Assembly (NCBI GenBank): GCA_964504305.1
Contig: CAZDEB010000001.1
Location: 662,888 to 726,887, forward strand
DNA from: UBA11606 sp964504305
GTDB lineage: Bacteria; Actinomycetota; Acidimicrobiia; Acidimicrobiales; Aldehydirespiratoraceae
Length of the DNA: 64,000 nt
Reading direction: 5' to 3'
The stretch's first letter is position 1. Each line of letters opens with the position of its first letter. Shown here one piece after another: positions 51,047 through 59,140 of this stretch. Under the pieces are notes generated by a model. It saw only the letters and a program-made list of their open reading frames with translations, was not told where the DNA came from and did not search any database. Both the position numbers and the translations under genes were made by a program.

Positions 51047-51627
51047 CCGACCTCGACCTGATTACGCTGCTGGCGGTGCGGCTGCGTAGTCGTGGGCCGC
51101 TGTCAGCAGTCACGGCAACAGTTGGCGATCTGCTCGACGACGCGGCCCCTGCGCGGAGCCGCGAAATAGGAGCGATCGTCGAACGAATGATCGACCGCGG
51201 CCAGGTTCGCCAGCGCGGCGACGAGCATCGTCTGTCGCTTACCCCCAGCGGCGAGGCTGAGCTAGCGGCGCGGCTCGCCGCCGATATCGCCGGCCCGGAC
51301 CGTGCCGAAGCCACAACGGCCTACGAAGCCTTTCTTCCGGTAAATCGTCGGTTTCTCGTTGCGTGCGTCAGCTGGCAGGCCAATCCCGATGACGTTTCAG
51401 TCCTGGCCGAGCTGGTGAACGAACTGGGCCCGATCGTGGCGGCTCTTTCGCGCATCCGATATCGCTTCGCCAGTTACCCCGCTCGAATGGCTGCTGCGCT
51501 TTCACAGGCCGACGACGATCGGCGTTGGATCGATTCCCCCACCCTCGACTCGGTGCACACCGCGTGGTTCGAACTGCATGAGCACCTGCTGGCTACGCTC
51601 GGCCGCGAACGGGCCGACGAGCGCTGA
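51043..51627 (+). CDS. Winged-helix-like regulatory protein
   Basis: A 194-residue protein. The first 80 residues form a MarR/PadR-like winged-helix pattern (DLITLLAVRLRSRG...REIGAIVERMIDRGQVRQRG...HRLSLTPSGEAELAARL). The C-terminal half is helical and ends with DSVHTAWFELHEHLLATLGR, a block I associate with actinobacterial proteins of unknown function. The start is GTG at 51043, overlapping the SURF1 stop; the longer frame to 50968 is a shadow. No direct target is known. Confidence 0.6.
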   Translation: MTDLDLITLLAVRLRSRGPLSAVTATVGDLLDDAAPARSREIGAIVERMIDRGQVRQRGDEHRLSLTPSGEAELAARLAADIAGPDRAEATTAYEAFLPVNRRFLVACVSWQANPDDVSVLAELVNELGPIVAALSRIRYRFASYPARMAAALSQADDDRRWIDSPTLDSVHTAWFELHEHLLATLGRERADER

Positions 51628-51666
51628 ATCTTGGTCCTAGCGGCCCGACGCTGCAAGACTCGCCCA

Positions 51667-53772
51667 ATGACCAACACGGCCGAAGTCACCGAATCTGTCC
51701 GCATCGAATCCGACGGCGATGTCGCGGTTCTCATCGTCAACAACCCACCGGTAAACGCGCTGAGCTGGCATGTGCGCCAAGGCATTTTCGATGGTGTCTC
51801 GCAGGCCATTGATTCGGGAGCGAAGGCGCTCGTGCTGTGGTGCGACGGCCGCACCTTTATCGCTGGCGCCGATATCACCGAGTTCGGCGGTGGGACGCCC
51901 AAAGCGGCAAGCCTCAACGACGTCCAGGCCGTGCTCGAGAACGCGTCGGTTCCCGTTATCGCGGCGATTCATGGCACGGCGCTCGGGGGTGGTCTCGAAG
52001 TCGCGATGTGCGCCCACTATCGGGTGGCGGCGGCTTCGGCGAAGTTCGGCTTGCCGGAGGTCAACCTGGGCCTCTTGCCCGGAGCGGGTGGCACCCAGCG
52101 ACTGCCTCGCCTTGTTGGAGTGCCCAAGGCGCTCGACATGATGACCTCGGGACGCCATATCACCAGCGCCGAAGCCTCCCAAAGCGGCCTGGTTGACGAG
52201 GTGGTCGACGGTGATTCGGCCGACCTACGAACCGCGGCCGTTGCGTTCGCCCAACGTGCCGTCGAGGAGAAGTTGCCGCTCGCAAAGGTTCGCGACCGTG
52301 ACGAGAAAGTTGCCGAGGCGCGAGGCGACACCGAACTGTTTGCCAACTTTCGCAAGAGCATCGCCCGCAAGACACGTGGTTTCCTGGCGCCGGAGTACAA
52401 CGTTCGTTGTATCGAGGCCGCCGCCGAACTTCCGTTCGAGGAAGGCCTAGCGGTCGAAGCGAAGCTCTTCATGGAACTGATGACCGGACCCCAATCTGCT
52501 GCCCAGCGCTACTACTTCTTTGCCGAGAGGGCGGCCAACAAAATTCCCGGCATTGCCAGAGACACTCAGACCGTCGATGTCAAAAAGGCCGGCGTTTTGG
52601 GTGCGGGCACAATGGGTGGCGGAATCGCCATGAACTTTGCCAACGCCGGGATCGCGGTCACGATCGTCGAACGAGACGACGAAGCACTCAACCGTGGTCT
52701 CGGCGTTGTTCGTAAGAACTACGAACGATCGGCTTCTCGAGGTTCGATCCCCGCCGAAGCAGTCGAGCAACGCATGGGATTGATTACCGGCTCTACCGAC
52801 AAGTCTGACTTTGCCGATTGCGACATCGTGATCGAGGCGGTATTCGAGGACATGGATCTCAAGCGCAGCATCTTCACCGAACTCGATCAGATCTGTAAAC
52901 CCGGCGCGATCCTGGCATCCAACACGTCGGCGCTTGATATCAACCAAATCGCCGCGGTCACGTCTCGCCCCGAGAGCGTCATCGGGATGCATTTCTTTTC
53001 GCCGGCCAATGTGATGAAGCTGCTCGAAAACGTTCGCGGTGACGAATCCTCGGACACGGTGGTGGCCTCGGCGATGGCCATCGGCAAACAGATCGGCAAG
53101 GTCTGCGTGATGGTCGGCGTCTGTAATGGGTTTGTGGGCAACCGAATGTTGTTCATGCGCGGTGCCGAAGCCGAACGCATGCTGATGGAAGGGGCTACCC
53201 CTGCCCAGATCGACAACGTGCTCTACGAGTTCGGGTTCCCGATGGGCCCGTTCTCGATGAGCGACTTGGCCGGTCTCGATATTGGCTGGAAAGCCGAGAA
53301 ATCGACGTCGTCTACCATCCGCGAGATTTTGTGCGAGAGCGGCCGACGCGGCCAAAAGAATGGTCGGGGCTACTACACCTACGATCCCGACAGCCGAGCC
53401 GCGACCGCAGATCCCGAGGTCGAGCAGATGATCAGAGACTTCGCCATTTCGAACGGCCACGAGCAGCGTGAGGTCACCGATCAAGAAGTGCTCGAACGTT
53501 TGCTGTACCCGATGATCAACGAAGGCGCCAAAATCCTCGAGGAGGGCATAGCGGTCCGCGGTAGCGATATCGATGTGGTGTGGGTCAACGGTTACGGGTG
53601 GCCGATGTATCGCGGCGGTCCGATGCATTGGGCCGACTCGGTTGGCCTGGCCGAAATCGTCGACAAGATTCGCGACTACAGCCAACGACTGGGCGGCCGC
53701 CATTGGGAAGTCTCGCCACTGCTCGAACGCTTGGCCGCCGACGGTGGCCAACTCCAGTCGTACCAACCCTGA
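51667..53772 (+). CDS. Fused enoyl-CoA hydratase / 3-hydroxyacyl-CoA dehydrogenase (FadB/FadJ-like)
   Basis: A 701-residue bifunctional beta-oxidation enzyme. The N-terminal crotonase domain has IAGADITEF and HGTALGGGLEVAM (oxyanion hole) and the catalytic Glu in LPEVNLGLLPGAGGTQRL. From about residue 305 comes the NAD-binding GVLGAGTMGGGIAMNFANAG, then the dehydrogenase core with MHFFSPANVMKLLE and NGFVGNRML, and a duplicated C-terminal domain to the end. The order is that of the peroxisomal-type bifunctional enzyme. The partner thiolase is not in the window. AAGACT lies just upstream of the ATG. Confidence 0.93.
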   Translation: MTNTAEVTESVRIESDGDVAVLIVNNPPVNALSWHVRQGIFDGVSQAIDSGAKALVLWCDGRTFIAGADITEFGGGTPKAASLNDVQAVLENASVPVIAAIHGTALGGGLEVAMCAHYRVAAASAKFGLPEVNLGLLPGAGGTQRLPRLVGVPKALDMMTSGRHITSAEASQSGLVDEVVDGDSADLRTAAVAFAQRAVEEKLPLAKVRDRDEKVAEARGDTELFANFRKSIARKTRGFLAPEYNVRCIEAAAELPFEEGLAVEAKLFMELMTGPQSAAQRYYFFAERAANKIPGIARDTQTVDVKKAGVLGAGTMGGGIAMNFANAGIAVTIVERDDEALNRGLGVVRKNYERSASRGSIPAEAVEQRMGLITGSTDKSDFADCDIVIEAVFEDMDLKRSIFTELDQICKPGAILASNTSALDINQIAAVTSRPESVIGMHFFSPANVMKLLENVRGDESSDTVVASAMAIGKQIGKVCVMVGVCNGFVGNRMLFMRGAEAERMLMEGATPAQIDNVLYEFGFPMGPFSMSDLAGLDIGWKAEKSTSSTIREILCESGRRGQKNGRGYYTYDPDSRAATADPEVEQMIRDFAISNGHEQREVTDQEVLERLLYPMINEGAKILEEGIAVRGSDIDVVWVNGYGWPMYRGGPMHWADSVGLAEIVDKIRDYSQRLGGRHWEVSPLLERLAADGGQLQSYQP

Positions 53773-53901
53773 TCCCGTGCCGGGACCGGCGTCGTGGAGG
53801 GCGACGTGGCCGGCCAACTGGGCGCGTCTTAAGCCCCTCGTGGTAGATTCGGGCGGTCTCGGCTTTCGCGGGCGGGGGGCATCGATAGATATCCACAACT
53901 G

Positions 53902-53931
53902 TTGACAACCAGTTCCCGCGCGAAAGATAGT
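53902..53931 (+). promoter_or_regulatory. Candidate promoter upstream of the sigma-factor gene
   Basis: TTGACA (53902-53907) and GATAGT (53926-53931) are separated by 18 bp in the 254-bp gap between the beta-oxidation gene and the ECF-like gene at 54027. The start lies about 95 bp downstream. TATCCACA at 53890-53897 just upstream resembles a DnaA box (8 of 9 with the preceding base). This is pattern matching only. Confidence 0.4.
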
Positions 53932-54026
53932 GGCTTCCCCATGACCACGAGATACCAAAAGGTTGACGTCGCAATAGCGGCCACGGCTAGTTGTGTCAAC
54001 GCCGCGCTGACAGTTGGGGGACGGCG

Positions 54027-54629
54027 ATGAATAGCCCGGTCCGTCCCTTTCAGGCGTCCTCGTCGATCGTGCGGCCGATCAAGGTCGCGGACCTGTCCGA
54101 CGCCCAGTTGCTGGATTCTTGCCGTGGCGGAGATCACCGCGGCTGGGCCGAGTTGGTTGGGCGTCATCAACGATTTGTTTATTCTGTCGCTCGGTCAAAT
54201 GGGCTTGACGAGCAAGACGCAGGCGATGTGTTGCAGATTACGTTCAGCGAGTTGCTTGCCCATCTCGACGACATCAAAGACCCAGACCGGCTGCGTGGTT
54301 GGCTGGGAACAATTGCGAGACGCCAGAGTTGGAGAATGCGCGAAGCCCGCCGGGCGAGCGTCGATCTCGACGCCGTCGTAGATCTCGGCGAACTCGATGC
54401 TGATATTGAGCGGGTGGCAGTTCTTGATTCTTTGATGAGCAGCCTCGACCAACTCGACGAACCATGCCGCTCACTGCTCGAACGACTGTTCCTTGCCGGC
54501 GGGGACGAGGCCTACAAATCTGTGGCCAACGATCTCGAGATGGCGATCGGGAGCATTGGCCCGACCAGGCAACGCTGCCTCGACCGACTGCGCGAGTTGC
54601 TCGAGCAGGCCAACCCGGCGACTGATTGA
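54027..54629 (+). CDS. ECF-like RNA polymerase sigma factor
   Basis: A 200-residue sigma-70-family factor. Region 2 is WAELVGRHQRFVYSVARSNG through DVLQITFSELLAHLDD (about residues 38-80), followed by RLRGWLGTIARRQ (region 2.4). Region 4 has LPxxC-like LDEPCRSLLERLFL and a weaker helix-turn-helix (SVANDLEMAIGSIGPTRQRCLDRLREL). The SIGPTRQRCLDRLR helix is the ECF pattern usually read as S-x-G-x-T-R-x-R-x-L-x-R-L-R. The ATG at 54027 is preceded by GGGGGA. No anti-sigma factor of the usual ZAS type is adjacent. The downstream CHAT-protease genes are the likely regulon. Confidence 0.85.
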   Translation: MNSPVRPFQASSSIVRPIKVADLSDAQLLDSCRGGDHRGWAELVGRHQRFVYSVARSNGLDEQDAGDVLQITFSELLAHLDDIKDPDRLRGWLGTIARRQSWRMREARRASVDLDAVVDLGELDADIERVAVLDSLMSSLDQLDEPCRSLLERLFLAGGDEAYKSVANDLEMAIGSIGPTRQRCLDRLRELLEQANPATD

Positions 54630-54672
54630 GCGAACCCGCTCGTTCACTTCTTGGGCAACGCCGCGACTTTTT

Positions 54673-54700
54673 TTGAAAAGTTTGCCGCTCGATGTATCAG
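54673..54700 (+). promoter_or_regulatory. Candidate internal promoter before the CHAT-protease genes
   Basis: TTGAAA (54673-54678) and TATCAG (54695-54700) are 16 bp apart, preceded by a T-rich stretch (seven T residues at 54668-54674) that could act as an UP element. It lies between the sigma-factor stop (54629) and the next gene. If real, it would let the effector genes be expressed separately from the sigma factor. It also argues against a start at 54692, which would lie inside the promoter. Confidence 0.35.
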
Positions 54701-54769
54701 ATCGACCTTTGCCGCGCACTAGGTGTTCAAGGTGCCGCTTTGGCGGCTGAAGGTGAAAGGGACAGGCCG

Positions 54770-55270
54770 GTGGGAACGAGCAACGAGAAACGGCGATCAT
54801 TCTTGGAACGACTTGGGCATTTGGTGGTTCAGGACGCGCCGCAGGGGGCGATCGATGGAGCTATTGGTTCGTTCGACCGAGAGACTCGGCGGTCCAGTGC
54901 GATCGAACGCCTCGTTGGGTTACTGAAACCCAACTTGGGCCCAAACCCGGGTCTGGTCGGAATGCGTACGGTCGCCGTCGCGGGCCGCGACGATCTTCTC
55001 TACGAAGCCGGACCTCATGCTCTCGTGTTGAGTTTGTTTCACGACGATGCAGGCTGGCGCCTTCTCGGTCAGTTGTTGGTCGCGCCGGGGTTCCCCGCTC
55101 CGACGCTGGTCGAAGTAGCGGTCGCCAACCAGCGCACCGCGACACATATCGACCCCGAGACCGGAGAATTCGGATTCGAGAACCTTTGCTCGGGGTCTGC
55201 CTCGCTGGTGTTTATCGGCGTGGATGTGGAGGTCACGGTCGACTCCGTCGAGCTTGAGCCAAAGGAGTGA
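54770..55270 (+). CDS. Small protein with carboxypeptidase-regulatory/transthyretin-like C-terminus
   Basis: A 166-residue protein. An N-terminal helical part (SFLERLGHLVVQDAP...SAIERLVGLL) is followed by MRTVAVAGRDDLLYEAGPH and a beta-rich tail (LLGQLLVAPGFPAPTLVEVAV, then DPETGEFGFENLCSG) that matches the carboxypeptidase-D-regulatory/transthyretin-like sandwich found beside ECF sigma factors and CHAT proteins in several phyla, as I recall. I prefer the GTG at 54770, which has AAAGGGA upstream; the ATG at 54692 gives 192 residues but lies within a possible promoter. It is followed by the CHAT gene, four bases later. It could be a sensor or anti-sigma-like partner. Function is unproven. Confidence 0.65.
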   Translation: MGTSNEKRRSFLERLGHLVVQDAPQGAIDGAIGSFDRETRRSSAIERLVGLLKPNLGPNPGLVGMRTVAVAGRDDLLYEAGPHALVLSLFHDDAGWRLLGQLLVAPGFPAPTLVEVAVANQRTATHIDPETGEFGFENLCSGSASLVFIGVDVEVTVDSVELEPKE

Positions 55271-55274
55271 CGCT

Positions 55275-58109
55275 GTGATAACTGACATGGATGTCCGTTC
55301 TCTCGCATCCGCCGGCCCCGACGCGGCGTCCCGCTGGTCGACTCTGGACCTAGCGCTTGTGGACCTCGTAGAGACCGCTGAGGGTTGGGTTCGTCGTGAG
55401 CCAGCCGTCGCCGCGAGTCTGGTTGAGTTGGGGAGAGGTCTCACCGACCCGTACTCAAGCCTCGATGCTCGTTTGGCCCATGTTGGTGCTCAGGTAGCCG
55501 CTGAGGCCGGCCAAGTCCGAGAAGCGGAACGTTTGTTGGCCGAGGCGCTGACCGGATACCAGCGCTCTGACGACCCGCTCGCCGCCGCACGCCTCGGACT
55601 GGGCTGGGCCCACGTTCGGGTAATGGCGGGTGACTTCGCGGGAGCTGAGCAACGACTTGACGAGTTGCTTGGTGCTTGCGACTCCCTTGCCGATCAGGAA
55701 GTCGCTCTGGGGCTGCGGGCCAAAGCAACACTGAACCGAGCGGCGATTCATGATCTGTGTGGTCGTCATCGGCAGGCTTCGTCGCTGTTTGCCGAAGCCG
55801 GACGACTTGCAACCGAAGCCGGTGACGCTCACCTCCGGCTTCAGGCGCTCAACAATCGTGCTCATTCATTGGCCAGGGCCGGACGCGCCGGCGAATCACT
55901 GGGCGTATCGCGCCAACTGCTCGACGAAGTCGACCCGGCTGCCGAGCCCATGATCTTCGCGCTTGCTCACGAGACGTTGGGCGGTGCTTTGGTGTTGGCC
56001 GGGGAACTCGGAGAAGCGATCGATTCGTTGGAGTTGGCCGAGTCGATGTTTGAAGAACTCGATGCCCTCGATCGACTCATCGAGGTTCGTACCTCGCTCG
56101 CCGAGGCCTACCTCGCCACAAACCTTGCCGACGACGCGTTGCGGGTGCTCGACCGATTGGTCGACCTCATCGAACCCGACCAACTGCTGAGGGCCGCCCG
56201 AGTCACGCTCAGCCGGGGCCGAGCCCACGCCCTCCTGATGCTCGGAGCAGCGCGCGACGAACTCGTCGAGGCCGCGGCGCTTCACGAACAGATGGGGGAC
56301 CGGTCCGGCCAGCTCGCGGCGTTGGTGAGCCTGGCCGAATTCGAGATTTCGGTCGATCGCCCTATCGAAGCCCTGGCTCGTCTCGAACAAGCGCGGTTGG
56401 TGGCCGATCCCGTAGCGGATCCTGCTGGAGCATTACTAGTGGAGTTGACCGCAGCGCGTGTCGATCCGACGCTGGCTTTGGACTCGGCCGAGAGTCTTCT
56501 CGATCTGTGCGACCTGGCTCCTTTGCGTGCCATCTTCCTGGCTCGCAAAGGCCGATCGGCGCTGGCCAACGGCGATTCCGCAGGTGCGGTGGCACATTTG
56601 GATGCGGCGGTGACGTTGTTCGAGCGGTCGCGCGAGTCGTTGGTGCATGGTCGGCACCGCCGGAGCTATTTGATGGCTCGACTCGAGGTGTTTGAAGATC
56701 TCGTGACTGCCCACCTCAATACCGGGGGTGAGCAGGGAGTCAGGGCCGCCTTGGAAACTGTCGAGCGGTCTCGGGCCCGGGGACTCCTCGACCTTGTCCA
56801 CACCTCTTTGCTTTCGAAGTCGCCAGACACCCAAGTTCACGACGTAGATGCTTTGCAACGGCTTTCGGCTGATATCGGTGCGTCCTATGACCGCTTGCTA
56901 GGCCCCGACGGTGGCCGCGGCTCTGGTGTCTTGTTGGAGCAGGCCAATCAGCTCGAGGTTGAGTTTGCCCTCGCCATGGAAGGATCGGGCCGAACCCGAC
57001 TGGAAACAGTCGGAAGCCCGATAGACGGACCCGACCTGGGTCATACCCTTTGTCGCCTCGATGCGACGGTCGTGAGCTATCACTGGTTCGATGGCAAACT
57101 CGAGGCGTTTGTGATCGATGCCGACGACTCGAGTTCTGATGGGCTGGCCATTCGCCGTGTCGAGTTGGGAGCGAGCGGCAAACAAATCGAAACACTTCGT
57201 TATCGCATCGAAGCCGCCTGGAGTCGTCTACGACCGACCCTCGGCCTTGAGGCTCGATTTGGCGACCCTTTGCTGCGGTCGGGCCGCGCCGTGGTTTCCG
57301 CCGCTCGCTTGGTTGTCTGGGAGCCGTTGTGGCGCCAGTCGCGACCGCCGCGCCGGGTTGTTGTGGTGCCAGTCACCGGGATTGAGGCTCTTCCGTTTGC
57401 GGCGATCGTCGACGACCAGGACAAACCGGTCGAGCTAGTCGTCTCCCCATCGATATCGCTTTGGGCAAGTTGTGAGAACCGAGTTTCGAACGGACAGCCC
57501 GAGCGGGCCCTCGTCATGGGGTACGCCGGCTCGGGGCTGGCCCACGTCGAATCAGAGGCCAAAGACGTCGCCGTTGAGCTGCCCTCGGATTCAACGTTGT
57601 TGGTCGGGCCAGATGCCACCGCCGAGGCCGTCAGAAGTCATCACCGTCCCGCGATCCTGCATCTGGCGGCGCATGGCTTGTTCCGGCAGACGAATCCGAT
57701 GTTTTCTGCGCTGAGGCTTGCCGACTCGTGGATGTCGGCGACCGAACTCATGACCCTGGACTTAAGAGGGTCGCTCGTACTTTTGAGCGCATGCGAGACA
57801 GGCCGGGCGGATCTGCTGCCCGACGCCGAGGGCTTCGGCTTTGTCCGAGCCGCTCTCGCCGCAGGTGCTCGCACCTTCGTCGGGTCTCACTGGTTGGTCA
57901 ACGACCGTTCTACCGCTGATCTAATGCGAGGTTTCCACCAGGGGATCGCGGCCAACCTTTCGCCGTCAGCGGCGTTGGCAGCAGCTCAGAGGCAACTCAG
58001 TGAGACCTATCCCCATCCGTACCACTGGTCGAGCTTCACGATCGCCGGCGCCGGGTTCAGCCGCGCCGCGATGCCATCGCGCTCCACGATTGAAAGCAAA
58101 TCCGCATGA
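55275..58109 (+). CDS. TPR-CHAT caspase-like protease
   Basis: A 944-residue protein. The first about 450 residues are helical TPR-like repeats (many A-x-x-L-x-x-A-x-x-L patterns). After a coiled linker the C-terminal CHAT domain (about residues 560-944) shows the caspase-HetF dyad: His800 in LHLAAHG and Cys840 in LLSACETG. Related CHAT proteases cleave protein targets when activated through their TPRs. The GTG at 55275 has AAGGAG (55262-55267) upstream. The stop overlaps the protease gene by four bases (ATGA), and the dyad appears complete, so activity is expected. The substrate could be the neighbouring protease or the sigma-linked protein, by inference. Confidence 0.88.
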   Translation: MITDMDVRSLASAGPDAASRWSTLDLALVDLVETAEGWVRREPAVAASLVELGRGLTDPYSSLDARLAHVGAQVAAEAGQVREAERLLAEALTGYQRSDDPLAAARLGLGWAHVRVMAGDFAGAEQRLDELLGACDSLADQEVALGLRAKATLNRAAIHDLCGRHRQASSLFAEAGRLATEAGDAHLRLQALNNRAHSLARAGRAGESLGVSRQLLDEVDPAAEPMIFALAHETLGGALVLAGELGEAIDSLELAESMFEELDALDRLIEVRTSLAEAYLATNLADDALRVLDRLVDLIEPDQLLRAARVTLSRGRAHALLMLGAARDELVEAAALHEQMGDRSGQLAALVSLAEFEISVDRPIEALARLEQARLVADPVADPAGALLVELTAARVDPTLALDSAESLLDLCDLAPLRAIFLARKGRSALANGDSAGAVAHLDAAVTLFERSRESLVHGRHRRSYLMARLEVFEDLVTAHLNTGGEQGVRAALETVERSRARGLLDLVHTSLLSKSPDTQVHDVDALQRLSADIGASYDRLLGPDGGRGSGVLLEQANQLEVEFALAMEGSGRTRLETVGSPIDGPDLGHTLCRLDATVVSYHWFDGKLEAFVIDADDSSSDGLAIRRVELGASGKQIETLRYRIEAAWSRLRPTLGLEARFGDPLLRSGRAVVSAARLVVWEPLWRQSRPPRRVVVVPVTGIEALPFAAIVDDQDKPVELVVSPSISLWASCENRVSNGQPERALVMGYAGSGLAHVESEAKDVAVELPSDSTLLVGPDATAEAVRSHHRPAILHLAAHGLFRQTNPMFSALRLADSWMSATELMTLDLRGSLVLLSACETGRADLLPDAEGFGFVRAALAAGARTFVGSHWLVNDRSTADLMRGFHQGIAANLSPSAALAAAQRQLSETYPHPYHWSSFTIAGAGFSRAAMPSRSTIESKSA

Positions 58110-59140
58110 CTCGCCTGGTGAAGAGACTGAACGACCAGTCACGTTTGCGTGCCCTTCGCACTCTCACGAGAGCTGTTCTGTTGGTGGTAGCTGCGTCTCT
58201 CGTGGTCCCTGTTGCGAACTTCGACAGTAGTCCGGGCGACAACATCGCTACCGCCGACGGGCTCAGCTTTGCTTGGGGCCTGACCTTTGCGTGGGCCGAT
58301 CCGGCCATGACCGAGTCGGCCGCCGTTGCCATGTATGAGAACCAGGAAGCGGTGGAGGTCATGGATGATCTCGCCGGCAAAGTTGACGACGGCGACGGGA
58401 TCGTTGTCGCCGTAATCGACACCGGTGTCGACTTCTCTCATCCGCTTCTCGATGGTCGCATCGTCGCGGGATGGGATTTTGTCGACGGAGACAACGACCC
58501 AACCGACGAGCGCGATGGGCTTGACGGCGACAACGACGGACTGGTCGACGAGGCCTACGGACACGGCACCTTCGTGTCCTCAATCGTTGCCGCAGTAGCT
58601 CCCGATGCTCAGATCATGGTGGTGCGGGTGCTTGAAGCGGACGGAATAGCAGATGCTGACCGTGTTGCTGAGGCCATGGCGTGGGCTGTGGATCACGGAG
58701 CAGACATAGTGAACCTCTCCCTCGGCAGCGAAGCACGGTCGAGTGTTCTTCGTCGACTGTCCCGTGACGGCCTACTCGACGAGGCATTGTTCGTGGCTGC
58801 CGCCGGGAACACTGCAGCGGACACAAAGTCCTACCCGGCCGCCGCCGACGACGTCATTTCGGTTACCGCAACCGACGATCACCGCAAGCACCGGGCATGG
58901 TTCGCCGCCTACGGTGACTGGGTCGATGTCGCGGTTCCGGGCGAGGACCTGATCGGGGCCATGGCCGGAGGTCTGCTCATCTCTTGGGACGGCACCTCCG
59001 GTGCGACGGCGCTGGTGTCGGGATTTGCGGCGAGGGAACTAAGCACCGATCCGTCTCTGGACCCCAAAGACCTGCGCCGGTTCGTGGTTCGCTCTCTTGC
59101 CGCGCCGGGCCTCACCGGAAGTCACGATCGACATGATTGA
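58106..59140 (+). CDS. Exported subtilisin-like (S8) serine protease
   Basis: A 344-residue S8 peptidase. The N-terminal hydrophobic stretch (about residues 20-37) is a signal peptide or membrane anchor. The catalytic triad is complete: Asp105 in VAVIDTGVD, His153 in GHGTFVSS and Ser298 in DGTSGATALVSG, with the oxyanion Asn235 in AAAGN. The Ser motif lacks the usual Met and Pro (GTSMAxP). A Ca2+-type Asp-rich loop (GLDGDNDGLVDE, about 138-149) precedes His153. There is no clear propeptide domain and no C-terminal extension. The ATG at 58106 overlaps the CHAT stop. Confidence 0.9.
   Translation: MTRLVKRLNDQSRLRALRTLTRAVLLVVAASLVVPVANFDSSPGDNIATADGLSFAWGLTFAWADPAMTESAAVAMYENQEAVEVMDDLAGKVDDGDGIVVAVIDTGVDFSHPLLDGRIVAGWDFVDGDNDPTDERDGLDGDNDGLVDEAYGHGTFVSSIVAAVAPDAQIMVVRVLEADGIADADRVAEAMAWAVDHGADIVNLSLGSEARSSVLRRLSRDGLLDEALFVAAAGNTAADTKSYPAAADDVISVTATDDHRKHRAWFAAYGDWVDVAVPGEDLIGAMAGGLLISWDGTSGATALVSGFAARELSTDPSLDPKDLRRFVVRSLAAPGLTGSHDRHD

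Noticed and set aside
53885..53905. DnaA box and replication origin
   Set aside because: A single TATCCACA-like site occurs without dnaA, dnaN, further boxes or an AT-rich unwinding element.
52447..53958. A 503-codon open frame antisense to the beta-oxidation gene
   Set aside because: It overlaps a fully recognisable FadB-like gene and shows no protein motifs. High-GC coding DNA routinely gives long antisense frames.
55275..59140. A CRISPR-linked TPR-CHAT (Craspase-like) system
   Set aside because: No cas gene or CRISPR array is in the window. The sigma factor and exported protease point to a different CHAT system.
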